NCBI GenBank assembly: GCA_019243595.1
Contig: JAFAUA010000370.1
Location: forward strand, 1-24,785
Length of the DNA stretch: 24,785 bases
Direction: 5' to 3'
From: Acidimicrobiia bacterium
Lineage (GTDB): Bacteria; Actinomycetota; Acidimicrobiia; Acidimicrobiales; AC-14
The position numbers and the translations under genes were made by a program. Below are positions 1-6,498 of this stretch, one piece after another. The notes beneath the pieces are model-generated. The model was not told where the DNA came from. It ran no database searches and worked only from the letters and a program-made list of their open reading frames with translations. Every line of letters begins with the position of its first letter. The first letter of the stretch is position 1.

Positions 1-443
1 CCGCCCACCGACTGATCGCCCGCGTCTCCGACGAGTACGAGCGCTGGTCGTACAACACGGCGGTCGCCGCGTGCATGGAGTTCACCAACTTCGTCTACAA
101 GCAGGGCAAGACCGACTTCGCCATCGACTCTCTGCTGCTCCTGATGGCGCCGATGGCGCCCCATATCACTGCCGAGCTGTGGGAGCGGCGTCACCCGGGC
201 GAGCACATCCACGAGCTGGCGTGGCCGGTGGCCGATTCGGTCATGGCCGCTGAGGAGACCGTCGAGATGGTCGTGCAGGTCAACGGCAAGAAGCGCGACG
301 TGATCAACGTCAGCCCGTCGATCGACGAAGCCGAGATGGAGGCCCTCGCCCGGTCGTCATCCAAGGTGCAGGAAGTCCTCGACGGCGGCCATCCCAAGCG
401 GGTGATCGCCAGGCCGCCGCGGCTGATCAACCTCGTCATCTAG
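1..443 (+). CDS. leuS: Leucyl-tRNA synthetase, C-terminal end (partial)
   Basis: This is the 3' end of a gene that begins before the window. It is read in the frame starting at base 3 and ends with TAG at 441-443. The visible part covers the end of the helical anticodon-binding domain (YNTAVAACMEFTNFVYK, then LLLLMAPMAPHITAELWE) and the small C-terminal domain (VEMVVQVNGKKRDVINV), which helps position the long arm of tRNA-Leu. The order MAPMAPHITAELW followed by VQVNGKKR is typical of bacterial LeuRS. The enzyme charges tRNA-Leu with leucine in the cytoplasm. Its HIGH and KMSKS catalytic motifs would lie upstream and cannot be checked. A GC-rich palindrome follows the stop. Confidence 0.93.
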   Translation, partial: AHRLIARVSDEYERWSYNTAVAACMEFTNFVYKQGKTDFAIDSLLLLMAPMAPHITAELWERRHPGEHIHELAWPVADSVMAAEETVEMVVQVNGKKRDVINVSPSIDEAEMEALARSSSKVQEVLDGGHPKRVIARPPRLINLVI

Positions 444-450
444 AGACCTC

Positions 451-475
451 CGCGAATCCCCACAAAAGGGATGCG
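451..475 (+). terminator. Weak hairpin after leuS
   Basis: ATCCC (456-460) pairs with GGGAT (468-472) across a seven-base loop, and CGC (451-453) can pair with GCG (473-475) after a two-base bulge. It begins eight bases after the leuS stop. There is no T tract, so termination is only a suggestion. Confidence 0.22.
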
Positions 476-488
476 AACCGCGTGAAAT

Positions 489-502
489 CGGCCAATTGGC
501 CG
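489..502. repeat. Perfect 14-bp palindrome CGGCCAATTGGCCG
   Basis: The palindrome is exact and lies between leuS and the beta-helix gene, 63 bases before the latter's start. As RNA it would fold into a five-GC-pair stem with an AAUU loop. It could be an operator for the secreted-protein gene or part of a terminator for leuS; there is no T tract after it. Function is not established. Confidence 0.4.
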
Positions 503-564
503 GTGCCGCAGCGCGAAACCCGTCGGTAACGTCGCCTTCGATTCACGGCGAGAGAGGACACCAC

Positions 565-1986
565 GTGCAGAATCATCGGTTGGGTCGACGGCTCGCGGCC
601 GTCGTATTGGCGGCGGCGGTCGCGGTGCCGCTGGCAGCGGTCGCATCTGGCGGCAGCGCCTTCGGCGCGACGATCAGCGTGCCGTGCAACGGCGGCAACC
701 CCGCTGCGCTCATCGCGGCGATCAAGGCCGCCAACGGGACGCCCACGGCGGACACCATCAACGTGGCTGCGGGTTGCACCTACGTCTTCAACGCTCCTGA
801 CAACACGACGGACGGCGGCAACGCCCTCCCGGTGATCACCACGCCGATCACCATCAACGGCAGTGGTGTCACACTGCAGCGCAGCACCGCCGGTGGCACG
901 CTGGACTTCCGCCTCGTCGAGGTGTCGTCCAACGGGACGCTGACCCTCAACGGTGAGACGCTGACCAACGGCCAGCTCAAGCAGGGCCCCTTGAGCGCGG
1001 GCGCCGGCCTCCTCAACTTCGGGACGACCAACCTGAAGAACGCCAAGGTCGACGGAAACCGCGTGCTCATCAGCGGGAGCCCGTCGGTACCGGTTGGCGG
1101 CGGCATCGCCAACATCAACCCAGGGGTGCTGAACGTCTCCAACAGTGATGTGAGCGGCAACCAACTGGACGCTTCGACGATGTGTCTCTGTATGTCCGCC
1201 GCGATCCCGCTCGGCGGCGGCATCGCCAACTCGGGCACGACGACGATCAACACCTCGACGGTCACCAACAACACGGCCCAAGGCGGCGGGGGCGTGGTCT
1301 TCGCGTTCGGCGGCGGCATCTCCAGCGGGGCCGCCAACGCCCCCATGGTCACGATCACAGCGAGCAAGCTTCTGGACAACGAGGTGACGGGCTCCGACGC
1401 GTTCGGATTCGCGGTCGGCGGAGGGTTCGCGGGCAACGCGCTCAGCATGAGCAGCACTGAGGTCGCCGGCAACCTCACCGGCCAGCTCTCGGGCTATGCG
1501 GGTGAGGCACTCGGTGGCGGGATTGCAGTCACCAAGGCCACCAACATCTCGAGCAACTCGTCGATCCACGACAACGCCGCCGTCGGTATTTACGGGTCTG
1601 CCGCCGCTGGCGGCGGCGTCGCGAACCTCGCGGGGCTCACGATCACCAGCAGCTCCATCTACAACAACACTGCGGGGACGCTTTCGTCGAGTGCACCGGC
1701 GTTCGGCGGCGGGATCCACAACGCGGGCACCCTCGTCCTCAACACGACGAAGGTGAGCGGTAATCAAGCCTTCGGGAGCCCAGGCTGGGGCGGCGGCATC
1801 TTCAACGCCCAAGGTGCCACGGCGCACCTGGTCAACAGCTCGGTGAAGTCCAACCAAGCGTCTGACGACGGCGGGGGCGTCTACAACGACCTCAGCAACC
1901 CGTCGACCGCGGTGTCGGGGTCGGTGACCGCCATCACGGGCAACACGCCCGACAACTGCGTCCACGTGTCGGGGTGCGTCGGCTGA
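565..1986 (+). CDS. Secreted right-handed beta-helix repeat protein
   Basis: GTG at 565 is chosen because AGAGAGGA lies seven bases upstream and the protein then begins with a classic signal peptide: NHRLGRR, a hydrophobic stretch, and a likely cut after AFGA (about residue 35). The mature part opens with a domain like the CSLREAI-type start of secreted beta-helix proteins (LIAAIKAANG, DTINVAAGCTYVF, ITINGSGVTLQRS). From about residue 165 it repeats the unit GGGI-N, short T/L/I strands, and an S-x-V-x-x-N turn, for example GGGIANINPGVLNVSNSDVS and GGGIHNAGTLVLNTTKVSGN. It ends TPDNCVHVSGCVG, with two cysteines. I see no sortase motif or membrane anchor, so it is probably released or loosely wall-bound. 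The ligand is unknown; a carbohydrate-binding or adhesive role is a guess from the fold. Confidence 0.82.
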   Translation: MQNHRLGRRLAAVVLAAAVAVPLAAVASGGSAFGATISVPCNGGNPAALIAAIKAANGTPTADTINVAAGCTYVFNAPDNTTDGGNALPVITTPITINGSGVTLQRSTAGGTLDFRLVEVSSNGTLTLNGETLTNGQLKQGPLSAGAGLLNFGTTNLKNAKVDGNRVLISGSPSVPVGGGIANINPGVLNVSNSDVSGNQLDASTMCLCMSAAIPLGGGIANSGTTTINTSTVTNNTAQGGGGVVFAFGGGISSGAANAPMVTITASKLLDNEVTGSDAFGFAVGGGFAGNALSMSSTEVAGNLTGQLSGYAGEALGGGIAVTKATNISSNSSIHDNAAVGIYGSAAAGGGVANLAGLTITSSSIYNNTAGTLSSSAPAFGGGIHNAGTLVLNTTKVSGNQAFGSPGWGGGIFNAQGATAHLVNSSVKSNQASDDGGGVYNDLSNPSTAVSGSVTAITGNTPDNCVHVSGCVG

Positions 1987-1992
1987 CGCTCT

Positions 1993-2023
1993 GCTGGTCG
2001 GCTACGACTTGAAGCCGGCCAGC
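1993..2023. terminator. Hairpin between convergent genes, probably bidirectional
   Basis: GCTGGTCGGCT (1993-2003) pairs with AGCCGGCCAGC (2013-2023) across a nine-base loop. All 11 positions pair if one G-U is allowed. It sits directly after the beta-helix gene stop (1984-1986) and overlaps the last codons of the convergent oxidoreductase gene. There is no T tract, as is common in GC-rich actinobacteria. Position and stem strength support a terminator serving both strands. Confidence 0.5.
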
Positions 2024-3009
2024 ACCGCTTTCCAGCGGTCCGGATCTGACTTGTACGGGGCGTAGAACGTCACCCGGTCGATGACATCGCCGTAGCGGGC
2101 GAGGATGAGCTTGGGGATCTCCTCAGGCTCTCCTCGCACCGCGAAGGCGTCGACGACGTCGTCGGTGATCAGGGTGCCCATCTGCACCCACTCGCCCTGC
2201 TTCGACAGGCGGTTCAACTCGGGCTGGAGGTCGTTCCAGCCCCCCTTCTCGAGCACGCCCTTGTAGGCGGGCGTCGAGCCGTAGAAGGCGATCTGCTGGC
2301 GCACTCCCTTGTCGGCCGCTTCGAACTCCTGCTCGTCGGCGCCGGTGACCACGAAGACCGGGCAGGAGATCTGGAAGTCGGCCCGCTGCTTGCCCGCCTT
2401 CGCCAGGCCCCGCTCGAGGGCCGGCAGCGTGACGTCACGCAGGTAGGCCTCGGTGGTGAAGCCGTGGGCGAGCAGACCGTCACACACCTCGCCGGCCACT
2501 TCCGTCATCCGTTCACCGACGGCGGCGAGAAAGATCTTCGGCGTCCCGTAGGCGTTGGGGCCGGGATTGAACATCGGGGTCATCAGCGTGTGCGTGTAGT
2601 AGTCGCCGCGGAAATCGAGCTTGGTGCCCTCCTGCCACGACGACCAGATGGCGCGCGTGGCGAGGATCAGTTCGCGCATGCGGGCGGCTGGATTCCCCCA
2701 TGTCGCGCTGAAGCGCTTCTCGATGTGGGCCCTGATCTGGGAGCCCAACCCGAGCATGAAGCGGCCCTTGCTGTAGCTCTGTAGGTCGTAGCCCACGTTG
2801 GCCAGGTGCATGGGACTGCGCGGGAACGCCACCGTGATCCCAGTACCCAGCTCGACCCGCTCGGTGTGCTCGGCGGCGAGCAGCAGCGGGAAGAACGGGT
2901 CGTGGCTGGTCTCCGCGGACCACAGGCCGTCGTAGCCGGCGTCCTCGGCCTCTCTCGCGTTCTGCGCCGCCGTCGCGAGGTCGAAGCCGACCCCGCCATC
3001 GACCTTCAT
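2002..3009 (-). CDS. LLM-class F420-dependent oxidoreductase (MSMEG_2256-like family)
   Basis: The 335-residue protein has the luciferase-like TIM-barrel pattern: AREAEDAGYDGLWSAETSHD near the N-terminus, then VELGTGITVAFPRSP, MHLANVGYDLQ, GRFMLGLGSQ, and KIFLAAVGERMTEVAGEVCD. These are hallmarks of the actinobacterial flavin/F420 monooxygenase-like group, and the opening MKVDGG and HxxRFSATW resemble the TIGR03617 type. Such enzymes use reduced F420 (or FMN) for hydride transfer or oxygenation; the substrate is unknown. It starts with ATG at 3009, directly beside the stop of the upstream PAC2 gene, so it is the last gene of a three-gene minus-strand unit. F420 use is inferred from family; no F420 biosynthesis gene is in view. 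Confidence 0.86.
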   Translation of the reverse strand: MKVDGGVGFDLATAAQNAREAEDAGYDGLWSAETSHDPFFPLLLAAEHTERVELGTGITVAFPRSPMHLANVGYDLQSYSKGRFMLGLGSQIRAHIEKRFSATWGNPAARMRELILATRAIWSSWQEGTKLDFRGDYYTHTLMTPMFNPGPNAYGTPKIFLAAVGERMTEVAGEVCDGLLAHGFTTEAYLRDVTLPALERGLAKAGKQRADFQISCPVFVVTGADEQEFEAADKGVRQQIAFYGSTPAYKGVLEKGGWNDLQPELNRLSKQGEWVQMGTLITDDVVDAFAVRGEPEEIPKLILARYGDVIDRVTFYAPYKSDPDRWKAVLAGFKS

Positions 3010-3873
3010 CTACGGGTTCTCCTCTCGCAGGAAGCGCTCGAGCTCGGCCGCAAGTTCGTCGCCTGAGGGCAGCGACGATCCGAGCGGTCGTTCGATCTCG
3101 GCGTCGACCGCCGTCTCGAGCTGACGCACGAGCGTGGCGTGCTCCTCGCTGTTGGCGACCAGCTCGTCGAGACGCGTGCGCGTCGACTGGGCTGCGGCAC
3201 GCAGCTCGGTGGCGTCGGCGTGCACGCCGGTGAGGGCCGCGAGCCCCTCGAGCAGGACGACGCTCGCCTCGGGGTACGGCATGGCGGCCGCGTAGTGCGG
3301 GACGCGCGCCCACAGCCCGACGGCGGGGATGCCCAGCTCGGCAAACCGGCGCTCGAGTCCGGCCTGCACGCCGGCGGGGACGTCGATCGTCCCGGGGATG
3401 AAGCCGACCCGGTGGGCGAGCTCGGCCGACGTCGCCGTGGCGACCAGCCGGGTCTGGCGCGTGTGGGGGACAGGGGCCGGAAAGGCGCCGAGGCCGACGA
3501 CCAGCTGCACGCCGAAGGCGCCGGCCAGCTCGGCGACGGCCGTGCAGAAGGCGCGCCACTGGTGGTCGGGCTCGGGCCCAACGAGGAACAGGATGTCCCG
3601 TCCCTCGCTCGTGCGCCCCGACCGAAGCTGGATCTCCGGCCACATGAGGCCGGTGTTGACGCCGTCGACGATGCGCACGACCGGGCGGCGGGCCCGGTGG
3701 TCGAGCAGCGAGTCGACGTCGAAGTTGGCGACCACGTCGGTGGCGACCGTGCCGAGGAGGGCGGCGAGGGCGGCGGCCGCGCCGAGGCCCGCATCCACCC
3801 AGCCCTCGAGGGTGACGATCATCAACGGATCGTCGAGGCTCGGCCGTTGCAGCAGGTCGTAGAGGTCAGCCAC
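3010..3873 (-). CDS. PAC2 family protein (proteasome assembly chaperone 2-like)
   Basis: The 287-residue protein shows the PAC2 (former DUF75) pattern: LEGWVDAGLGAAAALAAL near residue 22, RRPVVRIVDGVN, LFLVGPEPDHQWRAFCTAV, LVVGLGAFPAPVPHTR, and a late AVGLWARVPHYAAAMPYP. The last third (from about residue 220) is helical and charged. In archaea and eukaryotes the fold assists proteasome assembly; actinobacteria commonly have one or two PAC2 proteins of uncertain role, and no proteasome gene is in this window. The start is GTG (3871-3873), overlapping the preceding TAG stop by one base, and the stop abuts the next gene, which suggests translational coupling. Family membership is firm; function is open. 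Confidence 0.88.
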   Translation of the reverse strand: MADLYDLLQRPSLDDPLMIVTLEGWVDAGLGAAAALAALLGTVATDVVANFDVDSLLDHRARRPVVRIVDGVNTGLMWPEIQLRSGRTSEGRDILFLVGPEPDHQWRAFCTAVAELAGAFGVQLVVGLGAFPAPVPHTRQTRLVATATSAELAHRVGFIPGTIDVPAGVQAGLERRFAELGIPAVGLWARVPHYAAAMPYPEASVVLLEGLAALTGVHADATELRAAAQSTRTRLDELVANSEEHATLVRQLETAVDAEIERPLGSSLPSGDELAAELERFLREENP

Positions 3874-4904
3874 TAGTGCGAGGCGTCGACCGCGTTCTTG
3901 GCCGTCTCAGCGAGGAGCACGACGTGGTCGCCGAAGGCTTCGAAGGCGCCGAGGTCGCCGCCGCCGTGGCCGGCCTTGTAGCGGGCGTAGACACCTTCGA
4001 GGATGCAGGCCAGCTTCCAGTATCCGAAGGCCACGTAGAAGTCGAGCCTGCTGAGGTCGCGTCCCGAGCGCTTGGCGTATCGCTCGGCGATCTCGGCTCG
4101 GCGCAGGAAGCCGTCCAGCGCGGTCGGAGCCGACAGGAGAGCGGAAGTGTTGTCGCCGGGGTCGGCCCAATAGACCATCAGGAGGCCGACGTCGGCGAGG
4201 GGATCGCCGAGGGTGCAGATCTCCCAGTCGAGGACGGCACGCACGTGCCCGTCCTCACCGAGCATGGTGTTGTCGAGGCGGTAGTCGCCGTGCACGATCG
4301 TCGCCGGCCCCTGCTCGGGCACTGTCCCCAGCAGCTCCTGGTAGACCTCCTCGACGGCCGGGATCTCGCGGGACTTCGACTTGTCGAACTGCGTGTGCCA
4401 CCGCTTGAGCTGGCGTTCGATGTAGCCGTCGCGGCGGCCGAAGTCACCGAGTCCGACGGCATCGATGTCGACGGCGTGGAGGTCGGCGAGCACGTCGACC
4501 AGTGACTCGCCCGCGACCCGCCGTTCCTTCTCGCCGAGGACCCGTTCGGTCGTCTGCGCGTCCCGCAGGATGTGCCCCTCGACGTACTCCATGACGTAGA
4601 AGGGCTTCTCGTTGACGGCCTCGTCCTCGCACAACCCGAAGGTCCGGGGGACTGGCACTGGTGTGGGACCGAGCGCCGAGATCACCTTGTACTCCCGGCT
4701 CATGTCGTGGGCCGTCGGCAGGATGCTCCCGAGGGGCGGGCGGCGCAGGACCCACGAAGCGCCGGCTGTGTCGTCCACCCGGAACGTGAGGTTCGACCGG
4801 CCGCCGGCGACCAGCTCGAACCCCAACGGGGGCTGCACTCCTTCGACGTGGTCCTCGAACCACTTGGTGACGTGCTCGACGTCGATGCCTTCTATGGGTT
4901 CCAC
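3873..4904 (-). CDS. APH/ACAD10-like phosphotransferase family protein
   Basis: The 343-residue protein has the aminoglycoside-phosphotransferase-like kinase fold. An N-terminal GGRSNLTFRV (34-43) and WVLRRPPLG cover the nucleotide-loop region. The catalytic loop is HGDYRLDN (205-212), with the Asp base and the metal-binding Asn, and LDWE (225-228) stands in the DFG position, followed by DPLADVGLLMVYW. MSREYKVISAL and FYVMEYVEG are typical of the ACAD10 N-terminal type, common in actinobacteria and linked to small-molecule or acyl substrates rather than antibiotics. It begins with GTG at 4904 and leads the three-gene minus-strand unit. ACCCTA at 4914-4919 reads as TAGGGT on the minus strand, a possible -10 leaving almost no leader. 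The substrate is unknown. Confidence 0.86.
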   Translation of the reverse strand: MEPIEGIDVEHVTKWFEDHVEGVQPPLGFELVAGGRSNLTFRVDDTAGASWVLRRPPLGSILPTAHDMSREYKVISALGPTPVPVPRTFGLCEDEAVNEKPFYVMEYVEGHILRDAQTTERVLGEKERRVAGESLVDVLADLHAVDIDAVGLGDFGRRDGYIERQLKRWHTQFDKSKSREIPAVEEVYQELLGTVPEQGPATIVHGDYRLDNTMLGEDGHVRAVLDWEICTLGDPLADVGLLMVYWADPGDNTSALLSAPTALDGFLRRAEIAERYAKRSGRDLSRLDFYVAFGYWKLACILEGVYARYKAGHGGGDLGAFEAFGDHVVLLAETAKNAVDASH

Positions 4905-4968
4905 GGCGCCGACACCCTAATTTGCGGGTAGGAATGCGGGCAGGTCCGCTGCCGTTCTCCTTACTGAG
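4905..4968. promoter_or_regulatory. Divergent intergenic region (phosphotransferase / thioredoxin)
   Basis: These 64 bases separate two genes transcribed away from each other, so promoters for both must lie here or just inside the genes. On the minus strand TAGGGT (plus-strand 4914-4919) fits the TAnnnT form of a -10 element about nine bases before the GTG. I see no convincing -10/-35 pair for the thioredoxin gene. Only the topology is well supported. Confidence 0.35.
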
Positions 4969-5682
4969 ATGACTGACGTAACTGACGCCACGTTCGAACA
5001 AGACGTCCTCGAGCGCTCGAAGCAGGTCCCCGTCGTGGTCGACCTGTGGGCGCCGTGGTGCGGGCCGTGCCGCACCCTCGGACCGATCATCGAGAAGGTC
5101 GTCGACGCCACCGACGGCAGGGTCGACCTGGTCAAGGTCAACGTCGACGAGAACCCCAGGGTGTCGCAGACCTTCCAGGTGCAGTCGATCCCCGCCGTGT
5201 ATGCCATCAAGGACGGCAAGGTGGTCGACGGCTTCATCGGCGCCCTGCCCGAGAAGAGCGTCGCCGAGTTCGTTGAGCGGCTGGCACCCGCCGAGACCGA
5301 AGCCGACCGCCTGGTGGCTGCCGGCGACGAGGACTCTCTGCGCAAGGCACTCGAGGAGGTTCCCGATCACGAGGGGGCTGTCGTCGCCCTCGCCGAGTTG
5401 CTCGCCGAGCGGGGCGACAAGGAAGAGGCGCTCCAGCTTCTGGCCCGCATTCCCGAGAACGCGGAGTCCCGCCGGGTCGCCGCCCTCGCCCGCCTTGGCG
5501 ACGAAGCCGAGCTCGGTGACGAGTCGAACGGCGAGGTGGAGACCAAGCTCGACAGCCTGCTCGAGAAGGTGAAGGACGACGAGGTCGCCCGCCAGGAGTT
5601 CGTCGACCTCCTCGAGGTCCTGGGGCCCGACGACCCGCGGACCGCCCACTACCGCAAGGCGCTCACGGCCAAGCTGTATTGA
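4969..5682 (+). CDS. Thioredoxin-domain protein with C-terminal TPR region (CnoX/YbbN-like)
   Basis: The 237-residue protein has a thioredoxin domain at 1-110 with VDLWAPWCGPCRTL (active site CGPC at 31-34), KVNVDENPRVSQTFQVQSIP with the cis-Pro, and an IGALPEKSVAEFV end. Residues from about 113 on are helical and TPR-like (ALAELLAERGDKEEALQLLA), matching the layout of YbbN/CnoX. CnoX proteins hold unfolding clients and mixed-disulfide partners and pass them to GroEL or DnaK. E. coli CnoX lacks a full CXXC, but CXXC-bearing relatives with redox activity are known. ATG at 4969 has no clear Shine-Dalgarno. The gene begins a plus-strand run; the small HExxH gene starts three bases after its stop. 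It is cytoplasmic, with no signal peptide. Confidence 0.87.
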   Translation: MTDVTDATFEQDVLERSKQVPVVVDLWAPWCGPCRTLGPIIEKVVDATDGRVDLVKVNVDENPRVSQTFQVQSIPAVYAIKDGKVVDGFIGALPEKSVAEFVERLAPAETEADRLVAAGDEDSLRKALEEVPDHEGAVVALAELLAERGDKEEALQLLARIPENAESRRVAALARLGDEAELGDESNGEVETKLDSLLEKVKDDEVARQEFVDLLEVLGPDDPRTAHYRKALTAKLY

Positions 5683-5685
5683 GCG

Positions 5686-6015
5686 GTGCGCCTCAGGCGA
5701 CACGGCGATCATTGGCTGTTGATCGGGGGTCCGGTGCCGCCGGGCGCTGACGCCATCACCATCCGGTCGGTTGTCTCGATCCGACGGAGCGCGGTCGCCG
5801 ACGAGCACCTGCTGCGCCACGAGCGCGAGCACGTCACCCAGTGGCGCCGCCTCGGCGTGGTCGGCTTTCTTGTCCGGTACGTCGGCTGGTACGCCCGGTG
5901 GCGCCTCGCCGGCTACGACCACTGGGGCGCCTACCGCCGCATCCCGCTCGAAGTCGAAGCCGAATGGGCGGCCAGGAGAGACCCTTCCACTGAAGGTCCC
6001 GCGCCTCTCGTCTGA
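5686..6015 (+). CDS. Small HExxH putative metallopeptidase (minigluzincin-like)
   Basis: This 109-residue protein starts with GTG at 5686, three bases after the thioredoxin gene stop. The first 35 residues look like short strands. Then come LLRHEREHVTQWRRLG, with HExxH at 45-49, an aromatic stretch (FLVRYVGWYARWRLAGYDHW), and AYRRIPLEVEAEW, where E89 or E91 could be the third, Glu-type zinc ligand as in gluzincins. The layout HExxH, G-rich turn, Y/W helix, then IP-E-EA recurs in small stand-alone peptidase-like proteins and in DUF4157-type domains. I see no signal peptide or prodomain. Activity is not proven. Its place right after a CnoX-like gene suggests a link with protein quality control, but that is inference. 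Confidence 0.66.
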   Translation: MRLRRHGDHWLLIGGPVPPGADAITIRSVVSIRRSAVADEHLLRHEREHVTQWRRLGVVGFLVRYVGWYARWRLAGYDHWGAYRRIPLEVEAEWAARRDPSTEGPAPLV

Positions 6016-6052
6016 GAGCGCCGCTTCCCCGGTTGAGCTTGTCTCCCGGGGG

Positions 6053-6488
6053 GTGCGCGTGTCCGATCTGCTCCGACCGTCGCCGCCTGCGACGTTCCGC
6101 GAACGCATCGACACCGTCGTGCAACTGGTGCGGTCGGCGCCGAGAGCCAGCGCCGCGGTGTTCGACGGCGCCCTGGCACACGGCGGTGGCCGGCGGCGAC
6201 CTGTCCCGGTCGGGCCAGGCGACCGTGCTCGTCGTCGCCGACGCCCGACCCGAGCAGCTCTTACGCGCCGTCCGCGCCGCCGGCGTCCGCACGGTCGATC
6301 TGCTCGTCGTCCGCCGCCCCAGCCGCACTACCGAGAAGGCGCTCGCCTCCCTCGCCGAGCGCGTCCCAACCCGCGTCCGGGCCGTCCCCGACACCGTGCC
6401 CACCGACCGCGAGATCGACATCGGAGCCATCGCCGTGCACCGCCACCCGAGTGCCGGAACCCTCGAGGTTGCCGTCGACCGCCGTTAG
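6053..6488 (+). pseudogene. Frame-broken ORF between HExxH gene and folP; possible ComEC C-terminal remnant
   Basis: No single frame covers this stretch convincingly. One frame from GTG 6053 reads VSDLLRPSPPATFRERIDTV and on to DGALAHGGG near 6190. A different frame then reads GGDLSRSGQATVLVVADARP, QLLRAVRAAGVRTVDLLVV and ends TLEVAVDRR, stop 6486-6488. Both halves show the GC-rich third positions of real genes here. Removing one C from GGCCGG at 6190-6191 joins them into about 144 residues. The second half resembles the degenerate metallo-beta-lactamase-like tail of actinobacterial ComEC, a gene often found close to holA and rpsT, but no ComEC membrane part is present. It may be a decayed gene, a sequencing error, or a small intact protein starting inside the second frame. 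Confidence 0.42.
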
Positions 6489-6498
6489 TTTCGGCGGG

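Noticed and set aside
1097..1812. Repeated GGCGGCGGCATC units as a CRISPR or tandem array
   Set aside because: They are in-frame codons for the GGGI turn of the beta-helix protein, with irregular spacing and no spacer structure.
436..1965. Long open frame on the minus strand (509 codons)
   Set aside because: It lies fully antisense to the beta-helix gene, is Arg/Val/Asp-rich without any domain, and arises from GC-rich codon bias.
3873..4904. Aminoglycoside resistance kinase
   Set aside because: The motifs are of the broad ACAD10-type phosphotransferase group, not of known resistance enzymes.
4444..6114. Long minus-strand frame (556 codons) across the thioredoxin and phosphotransferase genes
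   Set aside because: It is antisense to the thioredoxin and HExxH genes and out of frame with the phosphotransferase, with no family features.
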